From Niameybacter massiliensis (lineage in GTDB: Bacteria > Bacillota > Clostridia > Lachnospirales > Cellulosilyticaceae): a stretch of 64,000 nucleotides of DNA. The stretch spans positions 436,157 through 500,156 of the forward strand of contig NZ_LN875034.1 of NCBI RefSeq assembly GCF_001282685.1. Direction: 5' to 3'. The notes beneath the pieces were generated by a model that was not told the DNA's origin, made no database searches, and worked only from the letters and a program-made list of their open reading frames with translations. The first letter of the stretch is position 1; the number at the start of each line of letters is the position of its first letter. The translations under genes were made by a program, and so were the position numbers. This document shows positions 56,568 to 64,000 of this stretch, piece by piece.

Positions 56568-57327
56568 AGGTCTTTATATTGCTGGTACAGGTATGAATGT
56601 ACAGACGAAAAAACTGGATGTCATCTCTAATGATTTAGCCAATGTGAATACAACCGGCTATAAAAAAGATGATGCAGTCATAGCGTCATTTAATGAAGTA
56701 CTGACTTACAGACTCAAAGATATGGAAAACAATATTCCAAATGACAGAGCAATTGGATCAATGAACTTTGGTGCACGTGTGGATCAAATCTATACTCAAT
56801 TTGCACAAGGCTCATTAGTAAAGACAGATGGCTTAGTGGATTTGGCTTTACAAGGTGACGGCTTCTTTACAGTACAAACACCAAATGGAATGGCTTATAC
56901 CCGTGATGGGAAATTCTCTATTAATGGTGAGGGTGCACTTGTAACCAAAGAAGGTTATGCGGTTATGGGAGAAGATGGCCCTATTGAGTTTGGAGAAGAG
57001 TATTTAACCAATGGTGGTAAGCTTGCTGTCGGAGAAAAAGGCACAATTACTGTAGATGGTAGAGAAATTGATACATTAGCTTTAGTAAAGTTTAATGACA
57101 ATCAAGGTTTAACTAAAAGAGAAGATAATCTTTACTTAGCAAATGGTGGTGCAGAACCTTTTGAAGGTAGTGTAATGCAAGGGTACATAGAAGCTTCAAA
57201 TGTTAATCCAGTAACAGCGATGGTAGATATGATCACTGTTTCAAGAGCATATGAAGCCAATCAAAAGATGATTCAAGTTCATGATAATTTACTTGGTAAA
57301 GCGGTAAATGAAGTAGGACGTGTATAG
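56560..57327 (+). CDS. flgF: Flagellar basal-body rod protein (FlgF/FlhO type)
   Basis: 255 aa from the ATG at 56560, which has AGGAG 8 bp upstream; the ATG at 56554 is too close. The N-terminal rod signature is GLYIAGTGMNVQTKKLDVISNDLANVNTTGYK; the C-terminal one is ISRAYEAN-like (TVSRAYEANQKMIQ). DLALQGDGFFTVQTPNG is typical of the FlgF/FlgG group. It forms part of the rod inside the cell wall. Another rod gene, flgG, follows after 14 bp. Confidence 0.88.
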   Translation: MIRGLYIAGTGMNVQTKKLDVISNDLANVNTTGYKKDDAVIASFNEVLTYRLKDMENNIPNDRAIGSMNFGARVDQIYTQFAQGSLVKTDGLVDLALQGDGFFTVQTPNGMAYTRDGKFSINGEGALVTKEGYAVMGEDGPIEFGEEYLTNGGKLAVGEKGTITVDGREIDTLALVKFNDNQGLTKREDNLYLANGGAEPFEGSVMQGYIEASNVNPVTAMVDMITVSRAYEANQKMIQVHDNLLGKAVNEVGRV

Positions 57328-57341
57328 GGGGTATAAGACAA

Positions 57342-58148
57342 ATGATGCGATCATTATGGACGGCTGCTTCAGGTATGACAGCCCAACAAACAAATGTAGA
57401 TACGATTTCAAATAACCTAGCAAACGTAAATACAGTAGGTTACAAAAAAGAAACAACTAATTTTAAAAGCTTACTTTATACAAAAATGGGCAATCAAGCA
57501 GAAACAAATGCCCCAACGACTATGCAAGTAGGACATGGTGTACGTATCGGTTCAAGTAGTCGTATGTATACACAAGGTACCATCCAAAGAACAGGTAATC
57601 CAACAGATATGGCCATTGAAGGTAAAGGCTTTTTCACTATTATGCAAGATGATGAATATATGTATACAAGAGATGGTAACTTCAGAATGGCTATGTTAGA
57701 TGATGGTAACTATGCTCTTGTTACAACAGATGGACATCCAGTTGTATCTATAGATGAAGAACCTATTGTTGTAGATGGTGGAATTGGTGTAGATAAACTT
57801 ATCGTTGGTCAAGATGGTATGATTTCTTACATGGATGAAGAGACAGGGATACGTATGGATATTGCACAATTACGTATTGTACAGTTCTCCAATACAGAGG
57901 GCTTAGAAGCAGCAGGAAGTAACTTATTTATGGAGACAGCAGCATCTGGTATAGCACGTGTTGAAGGTGAAGAAGATGGACTTACAAGAAGTATCATTAA
58001 ATCAGGTGTACTAGAAGGCTCAAACGTAGATGTAGCCAATGAAATGGTTAACTTAATTGTAGCCCAAAGAGCTTATGAGCTTAACTCTACAGCCATTAAA
58101 ACAGCAGATACCATGCTTCAACAAGCAAATGAACTTAAACGTGGATAA
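57342..58148 (+). CDS. flgG: Flagellar distal rod protein FlgG
   Basis: 268 aa. It starts MMRSLWTAASGMTAQQTNVDTISNNLANVNTVGYKKE, the standard rod motif, and ends VNLIVAQRAYELNSTAIKTADTMLQQANELKR, nearly identical to FlgG elsewhere. MAIEGKGFFTIMQDDEYMYTRDGNF is the D1-domain signature. FlgG forms the distal rod. Two consecutive ATG codons start the frame; either may be used. It follows flgF and precedes the FlgJ-like gene. Confidence 0.93.
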   Translation: MMRSLWTAASGMTAQQTNVDTISNNLANVNTVGYKKETTNFKSLLYTKMGNQAETNAPTTMQVGHGVRIGSSSRMYTQGTIQRTGNPTDMAIEGKGFFTIMQDDEYMYTRDGNFRMAMLDDGNYALVTTDGHPVVSIDEEPIVVDGGIGVDKLIVGQDGMISYMDEETGIRMDIAQLRIVQFSNTEGLEAAGSNLFMETAASGIARVEGEEDGLTRSIIKSGVLEGSNVDVANEMVNLIVAQRAYELNSTAIKTADTMLQQANELKRG

Positions 58149-58163
58149 GTAGGAGGAAGCTAA

Positions 58164-58535
58164 ATGAGTATTTCAGGGATTAACTTAAATGCAACGCTTA
58201 CAAGTCAACTAGAACTTCAAAAAACACAAAATGAAAATACAGATTTTGAAGCAGTGCTTCAAGATGCTATTGCAAGTAAAGATGATGAAGCATTAAAAGA
58301 TGCATGTAAACAAATCGAACAATATATGCTTTCTAGCCTGTTTAAACAAATGAAATCTTCAACAGAAATGGGAGAAAGATTGATTCCTAAAGGTGACTAT
58401 GAAGAGATGTTTGAAAGCTATTTAGTGGATGAACAATGCAAAATTATGTGCGATGCTGGTGGTATTGGCTTAGCTGATAGTATGTATAAACAGATGACAG
58501 GTGCTTACAACACACAACAGAACTATAAAAAATAA
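58164..58535 (+). CDS. FlgJ-like rod-binding protein
   Basis: 123 aa, only the N-terminal rod-binding half of FlgJ; the muramidase domain found in proteobacterial FlgJ is absent, as usual in Firmicutes. DACKQIEQYMLSSLFKQMKSST (about 46-67) and GDYEEMFESYLVDEQCKIMCDAGGIGLADSMYKQM match the family. It should act as a rod-assembly scaffold. TAGGAGGAAGC precedes the ATG. It is the last gene of the mbl-flgF-flgG unit. Confidence 0.85.
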   Translation: MSISGINLNATLTSQLELQKTQNENTDFEAVLQDAIASKDDEALKDACKQIEQYMLSSLFKQMKSSTEMGERLIPKGDYEEMFESYLVDEQCKIMCDAGGIGLADSMYKQMTGAYNTQQNYKK

Positions 58536-58540
58536 ATTAC

Positions 58541-58570
58541 TTGACAAATAAAAGTAATCACTTATATAAT
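58541..58570 (+). promoter_or_regulatory. Sigma-A promoter of metK
   Basis: TTGACA (58541-58546) and TATAAT (58565-58570) are both perfect and separated by 18 bp, 30 bp before the SAM riboswitch. Confidence 0.88.
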
Positions 58571-58599
58571 AAACTCAACAATTAAATAGCGATGAGTAA

Positions 58600-58762
58600 T
58601 TCTTATCCAGAGAGGTGGAGGGACAGGGCCCTATGAAACCCGGCAACCAGCGTAGATCGCGGGTGCCAATTCCCACAAGTGCAGTAGCATTTGTAAGATG
58701 AGGATGTATCGTATTTACGATCAAGCAGACAAGGCCTCATTTTTTGAGGCCTTTATTTTTTT
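58600..58762 (+). promoter_or_regulatory. SAM-I (S-box) riboswitch with terminator
   Basis: TTATCCAGAGAGGTGGAGGG is followed by the S-box core ACAGGGCCCTATGAAACCCG and GCAACC. The downstream arm has GGGTGCCAATTCC and a GATGAGG-containing stem. The terminator AAGGCCTCA/TGAGGCCTT (58731-58753) ends in ATTTTTTT. Bound S-adenosylmethionine should favour the terminator and lower metK expression, a feedback on the product of the enzyme. Confidence 0.96.
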
Positions 58763-58848
58763 AGCTTAAATCAAGCATTCAACCATCTAACCTTTAAAAT
58801 ACATCGCTTATGTTGAATTCACAACCGTATTAAAGGAGGATTTTGAAA

Positions 58849-60039
58849 ATGGCAAGAAGATTATTTACATCAGAATCAGTAACAGAAGGGCATCCAGATA
58901 AAATCGCTGACCAGATTTCTGATTCAGTTTTAGATGCAATTTATGCACAAGACCCACAAGCACGTGTAGCGTGTGAAACAGCTGTCACAACAGGTTTAGT
59001 ACTTGTAATGGGAGAGGTTACAACAAACTGCTACGTAGATATCAACAAAATTGCACGTGATACAATCAATGAGATTGGTTACAACAACCCAGCCTTTGGC
59101 TTTGATGGCAACAGCTGTGGTGTAATGGTAGCTCTTGATGAGCAATCACCAGATATCGCAATGGGTGTAGATACAGCATTAGAAAAAAGAAATAATGAAA
59201 TGTCAGATGAAAGCATTGAAGCAACAGGAGCAGGGGACCAAGGGATGATGTTTGGTTTTGCTTGTGATGAAACACCAGAGCTTATGCCAATGCCTATTTC
59301 ATTAGCACATAAATTAACACGTCGTCTTACAGAAGTACGTAAAAACGGTACACTTAGCTACCTTCGTCCAGATGGTAAATCTCAAGTAACTGTAGAGTAC
59401 GATGGAGATAAAGTAGTAAGAGTAGATGCAGTTGTTATCTCAACACAACATGCTGAAGAAGTTTCACAAGCACAAATTCATGAAGATCTTATGGAACATG
59501 TTATTAAACACGTCATTCCAGCAGAACTTTTAGATGATGAAACAAAATACTTTATCAACCCAACAGGTCGTTTCGTAATCGGTGGACCAGTAGGGGATTC
59601 AGGTCTTACAGGACGTAAAATTATCGTAGATACTTACGGTGGTTATGCAAGCCACGGGGGTGGTGCTTTCTCTGGAAAAGATCCAACAAAAGTAGACCGT
59701 TCAGCAGCTTATGCAGCACGTTATGTAGCTAAAAACATTGTAGCAGCAGGACTTGCAAATAGATGTGAAATCGAACTTGCTTATGCAATCGGTGTAGCAC
59801 AACCAGTTTCTATCTTAATCAACACACATGGTACAGGCGTAGTAAGTGATGAAAGACTTGTAGAAATCGTAAGAGAAACATTTGATCTTCGTCCAGCAGG
59901 TATTATCAAAATGCTTGATCTTAGAAGACCAATCTACAAACAAACAGCAGCTTATGGACACTTTGGTCGTACAGATGTAAGCCTTCCATGGGAACAAACA
60001 GATAAAGTAGAAGCGCTTAAAAAATTAGCAGCTCACTAA
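58849..60039 (+). CDS. metK: S-adenosylmethionine synthetase
   Basis: 396 aa from the ATG at 58849, with AAAGGAGGA 8 bp upstream; the in-frame TTG six bases earlier is too close to it. Motifs are [31 protein letters not shown] and [19 protein letters not shown], all intact. It makes SAM from methionine and ATP in the cytosol. With metF, metH and the MetH-activation gene it completes the methyl cycle. A terminator follows. Confidence 0.97.
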   Translation: MARRLFTSESVTEGHPDKIADQISDSVLDAIYAQDPQARVACETAVTTGLVLVMGEVTTNCYVDINKIARDTINEIGYNNPAFGFDGNSCGVMVALDEQSPDIAMGVDTALEKRNNEMSDESIEATGAGDQGMMFGFACDETPELMPMPISLAHKLTRRLTEVRKNGTLSYLRPDGKSQVTVEYDGDKVVRVDAVVISTQHAEEVSQAQIHEDLMEHVIKHVIPAELLDDETKYFINPTGRFVIGGPVGDSGLTGRKIIVDTYGGYASHGGGAFSGKDPTKVDRSAAYAARYVAKNIVAAGLANRCEIELAYAIGVAQPVSILINTHGTGVVSDERLVEIVRETFDLRPAGIIKMLDLRRPIYKQTAAYGHFGRTDVSLPWEQTDKVEALKKLAAH

Positions 60040-60078
60040 GATATACAAATAGATATAACGGGATAGATTATGAATAGA

Positions 60079-60110
60079 AAGGGCCTACTTTGAGGGAAGT
60101 AGGCCTTTTA
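60079..60110 (+). terminator. Terminator after metK
   Basis: AAGGGCCTACTT pairs with AAGTAGGCCTTT around TGAGGG and ends in TTTTAAT. Confidence 0.88.
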
Positions 60111-60210
60111 ATATTGTAAGAGAAGGCCTCTACATTTCTGTTATGTACTTAAAAAGTTTGTCTACATATGATAAAATAAAAGTACTAATAAAAATAGTAG
60201 AGGAGCTTGC

Positions 60211-61482
60211 ATGAATACAATTAAGATTACGAGAGAAAAAGAAGTATCAAGAAGTACCATGTATAACGTACTCTATATCCTTCCATTAGCGATGGTACTC
60301 TTTGCATTGATTACAACGAGTCCCAAGGAGCTTATTGAAGGGATAGGAACTATTTATAAGTCAAATGATATTTTACTAACCGATTACTTATTGATTGCTG
60401 GAACAGGCGCTACATTTTTGAATGCAGCAGTGGTATTGTTAGTAAATTTATGGCTTATTAAGCGATTGGAATTAAAGCCGAATGGGATCATTATTGCAGC
60501 ATTATTTTTGCTAACAGGATTTAGCTTTATGGGTAAGAATATGTTTAATATATGGCCATTCTATTTTGGGGGCTATATATATAGTAGATATCATGGTATA
60601 TCTTATAAAAATGTAGTCATCATTAATATGTTTTCCACAGCTTTTAGCCCCGTTGCAAGCCTGATTGGTGAGATGATGGGAACTAATGTAATCGCAGCCT
60701 TGGTGATCATGGCAGTAGTAGGCGGATTCATTGGATTTATTATGCCAACTGTATCTTCACGTTTTGTAACTTTCCACTCAGGATATAATTTATACAATAT
60801 GGGAACTGCAGCTGGATTTGTAGGGATGCTAGTCTATGCTTTGATAAACGAATCAAGTATTACTGTAACAAAAAACTATGCCTTACTTGAAAGTAATGAT
60901 TGGCGTGTTGTTACTTTCTTATTGTTATATTGTATAGCACTGATTATAATAGGTTACTGTATTAATGATAAGAGTTTTAAAGGCTATAAGCATTTAATGA
61001 AACATTCAGGTAGATTGATTACAGATATGATCAAGCAAGATGGTTTTGGACTCAGTTTAATGAATATGGGATTTTTAGGCCTCATGTGTATGGGATTTAT
61101 ATTCATATTAGATGGAAGTTTTAATGGCCCAGTTGTTGCAGCGATGCTGACAGTAATGGGATTTGGAAGTTTTGGTAAGCATCCAAGAAATGTATGGCCG
61201 ATTGTAGCAGGTGTGGTACTAGGTTGGTACTTTTTTAAGATAGAAACTTCTACATCCATGTTGATTATTTCAGCTCTATTTGGGACAACCCTTGCACCTA
61301 TAGCTGGTGAATATGGATCAATTATAGGGATGTTGGCAGGTATATTACATGCTACACTTATACAAAATATAGGTGCTTTGCATGGTGGATTAATGTTATA
61401 TAACAATGGATTATCAGGAGGTATCATAGCAGCTATTTTAATTCCTGTTATTGATGCATTTAAGAAGGAGAATAAAGCGTGA
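60211..61482 (+). CDS. DUF1576 multi-pass membrane protein
   Basis: 423 aa with about ten to twelve hydrophobic helices. Repeated motifs GFSFMGKNMFNIWPFYFGGYIYSRY (first half) and GFGSFGKHPRNVWPIVAGVVLGWYF (second half) show an internal repeat, as in many transporters. GALHGGLMLYNNGLSGG near the C-terminus is conserved in DUF1576. The substrate is unknown. AGAGGAG precedes the ATG. The stop overlaps the next start (GTGA), so the two products are made together. Confidence 0.82.
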   Translation: MNTIKITREKEVSRSTMYNVLYILPLAMVLFALITTSPKELIEGIGTIYKSNDILLTDYLLIAGTGATFLNAAVVLLVNLWLIKRLELKPNGIIIAALFLLTGFSFMGKNMFNIWPFYFGGYIYSRYHGISYKNVVIINMFSTAFSPVASLIGEMMGTNVIAALVIMAVVGGFIGFIMPTVSSRFVTFHSGYNLYNMGTAAGFVGMLVYALINESSITVTKNYALLESNDWRVVTFLLLYCIALIIIGYCINDKSFKGYKHLMKHSGRLITDMIKQDGFGLSLMNMGFLGLMCMGFIFILDGSFNGPVVAAMLTVMGFGSFGKHPRNVWPIVAGVVLGWYFFKIETSTSMLIISALFGTTLAPIAGEYGSIIGMLAGILHATLIQNIGALHGGLMLYNNGLSGGIIAAILIPVIDAFKKENKA

Positions 61483-61820
61483 GACACGAAGTAAAAAAGA
61501 TTTCTAAGATGGTAGATGAATTAACAACCTTTTTCTTAGAACATCAAGCACAAAGTTTAGAAATTAAAATTAATAATTTAGTAGATCGTGAGATCATTAT
61601 AGTAGAAGCAATAGCCTTAGATGATATGGCACTCTGTGTCAAACGTTTACAACGCTTTCTAAGTTACCCAAGAGAACGAGAAATGGAAGAGTACTACTGG
61701 GAGCTTGCAGGTGAAACAGATAGTTCAGAGGAATTAGGACTTGTAGGAACCATGATTGATGAAGCAAATATTGGCTATGATGAGGAGAAGATACAACTAG
61801 AGCTTATACGTAGGAAATAG
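61479..61820 (+). CDS. Hypothetical acidic protein coupled to the DUF1576 gene (113 aa)
   Basis: 113 aa from a GTG overlapping the stop of the DUF1576 gene. Soluble and acidic, with predicted helix-strand pattern KKISKMVDELTTFFLEHQAQSLEIKIN and REIIIVEAIALDDMALCVKRLQRFL. No known domain is recognised. Translational coupling suggests a function with the membrane protein, perhaps regulatory; that is inference. Its stop lies 11 bp before recD2. Confidence 0.7.
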   Translation: MRHEVKKISKMVDELTTFFLEHQAQSLEIKINNLVDREIIIVEAIALDDMALCVKRLQRFLSYPREREMEEYYWELAGETDSSEELGLVGTMIDEANIGYDEEKIQLELIRRK

Positions 61821-61831
61821 CAAAGGATAGG

Positions 61832-64000
61832 GTGGATAAATTGGAAGAACAATTAGTTATAGAAGGTGTCGTCGACGACATCATATATCAAAACGAAGAA
61901 AATGGTTATACAGTATGTACAATTGAATATGAAGGAGAAGAAGTGTCTTGTGTAGGAAGTATGCTAGGCATTCATCCTGGAGAAGAAATACGTATTGTGG
62001 GCCAATGGGCTACCCACCCTATCTATGGAAAGCAACTCAAAGTGGATACTTTTGAAAGAAGTATTCCAAAGACTGTACAAGGTATAGAACGTTATCTGGC
62101 TTCAGGTGCTATTAAAGGGATTGGACCAAAAACAGCTAAGAAGATTGTCAAGCATTTTGGGCTAGATACCTTCCGAATTATAGAAAGTGAGCCAACAGTC
62201 CTTTCGCAGATTCAAGGGATTAGTGAAAAGAAAGCGTTAGAGATTAGTGAAGTCTTCCGTGCACAGCATGAACTGCGTAATGCCATGCTTGTGTTACAAG
62301 AGTTTGGGATTACACCAACCTATGCCATCAAGATTTATAAGCGTTATAAAGATAAGACCATAGAAGTGATTAAGAGTAATCCTTATAGATTAGCAGAAGA
62401 TATCTTTGGCATTGGTTTTAAAAAAGCCGATGAGATTGCAGCACAGATTGGAATCGATAAGAATGACCCACAACGTATTAAGACAGGGATTCTTTATATC
62501 CTTAATACGTATACGTTAGAGGGACATACTTATATGCCAAGAGATATTCTTGTAGAGAAAAGTTTACAGCTCCTTGGTGTGACAGAAGATTTTGTAGACC
62601 ATGCCATGATGGAGCTTGGAATACAAAAAGCTATCATTGTCAAAAATTATAATAATGTAGCTTGTGTGTTCTTAAGTAGGCTTTACCACTGTGAGGTCTC
62701 GATTGCAAGGAAGCTGATCGATTTAGCAGCGACTTATGACAAAGAAATGCCTTTTGACTTTGATAAGGAACTTAAGCAAACAGAGAAAGAACTTTCTATT
62801 CAGTTAGTTGAAGAGCAGCGAGAAGCAGTGCGCTACGTATTGATGCATGGGGTCACCATCTTAACAGGGGGGCCAGGTACAGGGAAGACTACAACTATTA
62901 AGGCAATCCTTCATATGCTAGAAAAGGCCAATGAAGAAGTACTCCTTGCAGCGCCTACAGGACGTGCAGCAAAACGTATGAGTGAAGCGACTGAGATGAA
63001 GGCACAGACCATACACCGTCTCCTTGAAATTGGTTATCTTAAAGAAGATAGTAGTAGACAGATGTTCAATCGTAATGATGAAAATCCATTAGAAGCAGAT
63101 GTTGTCATTATCGATGAGATGTCTATGGTAGATGTGAATTTAATGTATGCCCTCTTACAAGCAGTACAAGAAGGGCAAAGATTAATCCTTATTGGAGATG
63201 CTGACCAGCTACCATCAGTAGGTGCTGGGAATGTGCTTAAAGATATGATTAAGAGTGAACGCCTTCCAGTTGTACGCTTAACTCAAATCTTTAGACAGGC
63301 ACAAGAAAGTGCCATTGTTATGAATGCCCATCGTATTAACCAAGGGAAAGAACCTGTATGTAATGAAAAAGATACGGATTTCTTCTTTATGAATAGAAGT
63401 ATGCAACAACAAGTTCAAGAGACTATTGTAGAACTGATTATGAAACGTATTCCCAAGTTCCAAAAAGTAGATTTCCTTAAAGACATACAAGTACTGGCAC
63501 CTATGCGCAAAGGTTTATTGGGAGTCAATGAACTTAATAAACTCCTCCAAGCAGCTCTTAATCCACCTTCAGTAGGCAAGATTGAGAAGGACTACCGAGA
63601 TAATATATTCCGTGTAGGGGATAAGGTCATGCAGATTAAAAATAACTACAATACCCCATGGAAGATTTATGCTCATACAGGCTATCCACTGGATGAAGGG
63701 ATAGGCGTATTCAATGGTGATTGTGGTATGGTTAAAGATATTGACCTAGGGAGAGAAATACTAACCGTTATCTTTGATGATCAAAAAACAGTAGAGTACG
63801 AATTTAACCAGTTAGATGAATTAGAACTGGCTTATGCAGTTACCATTCATAAATCACAAGGAAGTGAGTACCCTGTAGTGATCCTACCAATCCATAGTGG
63901 CCCACCTATGCTCCTGAGCCGTAACTTGCTCTACACTGCTGTAACTAGGGCGAAGAAAATGGTTGTCATTGTAGGGATTAAAGATACAGTAGGGCGTATG
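61832..64000 (+). CDS. recD2: RecD2-type ATP-dependent DNA helicase (3' end outside window)
   Basis: About 723 codons, open to the window end. The GTG at 61832 (after AAAGGA) or the in-frame TTG at 61841 (after GGGTGG) may start it. The N-terminal OB-like part (EGVVDDIIYQNEENGYTV) and the helix-hairpin-helix GAIKGIGPKTAKKIVKHFG are RecD2 hallmarks. Helicase motifs are GGPGTGKTTT (Walker A), VIIDEMSMVD (Walker B), GDADQLPSVGAGN, YAVTIHKSQGSE and LYTAVTRAKK. A 5'-3' superfamily 1B helicase acting in repair without RecBC. Confidence 0.93.
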   Translation, partial: MDKLEEQLVIEGVVDDIIYQNEENGYTVCTIEYEGEEVSCVGSMLGIHPGEEIRIVGQWATHPIYGKQLKVDTFERSIPKTVQGIERYLASGAIKGIGPKTAKKIVKHFGLDTFRIIESEPTVLSQIQGISEKKALEISEVFRAQHELRNAMLVLQEFGITPTYAIKIYKRYKDKTIEVIKSNPYRLAEDIFGIGFKKADEIAAQIGIDKNDPQRIKTGILYILNTYTLEGHTYMPRDILVEKSLQLLGVTEDFVDHAMMELGIQKAIIVKNYNNVACVFLSRLYHCEVSIARKLIDLAATYDKEMPFDFDKELKQTEKELSIQLVEEQREAVRYVLMHGVTILTGGPGTGKTTTIKAILHMLEKANEEVLLAAPTGRAAKRMSEATEMKAQTIHRLLEIGYLKEDSSRQMFNRNDENPLEADVVIIDEMSMVDVNLMYALLQAVQEGQRLILIGDADQLPSVGAGNVLKDMIKSERLPVVRLTQIFRQAQESAIVMNAHRINQGKEPVCNEKDTDFFFMNRSMQQQVQETIVELIMKRIPKFQKVDFLKDIQVLAPMRKGLLGVNELNKLLQAALNPPSVGKIEKDYRDNIFRVGDKVMQIKNNYNTPWKIYAHTGYPLDEGIGVFNGDCGMVKDIDLGREILTVIFDDQKTVEYEFNQLDELELAYAVTIHKSQGSEYPVVILPIHSGPPMLLSRNLLYTAVTRAKKMVVIVGIKDTVGRM

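Overview
The window is low-GC, densely coded DNA of a spore-forming, flagellated Gram-positive anaerobe of the class Clostridia. Grounds: strong AGGAGG ribosome sites, T-box and S-box leaders, spoIID-spoIIQ-spoIIID-mbl, flagellar rod genes, B12-dependent MetH with a separate activation protein, and an F-type ATP synthase with a duplicated c subunit of the Acetobacterium type. The gene set resembles Lachnospirales such as Cellulosilyticum; that placement is inferred. I see no tRNA, rRNA, IS element, phage or CRISPR array.

Layout. 1-4252 (minus): upp (partial), rpiB, a Sua5-type threonylcarbamoyl-AMP synthase, tdk, a UspA-like protein and an M18 aminopeptidase. 4360-7139 (plus): a Zn/Cd-type P1B ATPase with two near-identical HMA domains and a Cys/His-rich linker behind an ArsR/SmtB-like operator. 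7140-9924: a palindromic intergenic block, a membrane protein, a 51-aa conserved-looking protein, and corA behind a structured leader. 10044-15000: an HD-GYP protein, then ileS (minus) with a T-box leader and a 50-aa protein. 15294-16070: two small membrane proteins, one a stand-alone copy of the N-terminus of ATP synthase subunit b. 16281-21439: pncB, plsC, a FapA-like protein and cardiolipin synthase. 21549-28703: a membrane-anchored protein, a BrkB-family protein, a 3-methyladenine glycosylase, the metF / MetH-activation / metH operon and a GAF-GGDEF cyclase. 29000-37761: wecB followed by the complete ATP synthase operon (Z, I, a, c1, c2, b, delta, alpha, gamma, beta, epsilon). 37832-41538: a DUF1801 protein, a BadF-type kinase, an orphan structured transcript, a DUF3810 protein and a double BFD protein. 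41828-51040: two giant secreted Fn3/SLH-like proteins. 51262-58535: spoIID, spoIIQ-like, a 3D-domain protein, spoIIID, about 1 kb of palindromic non-coding DNA, mbl, flgF, flgG and a FlgJ-like protein. 58541-60039: SAM riboswitch and metK. 60211-64000: a DUF1576 membrane protein, a small acidic protein and recD2 (runs off the end).

Working together: metF, metH, the activation protein and S-box-controlled metK form the methyl-cycle module. spoIID/IIQ/IIID with mbl and flgF/G reproduce the order known from Bacillus. HD-GYP and GGDEF proteins bracket c-di-GMP turnover. The most unusual content is non-coding: long nested inverted repeats at 7152-7533, 39821-39982, 53192-53281 and 54559-55330, two of which share a recognisable core, plus the orphan transcript at about 39420-39712. 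The free-standing AtpF-N-like protein at 15294 is the most unusual coding item.
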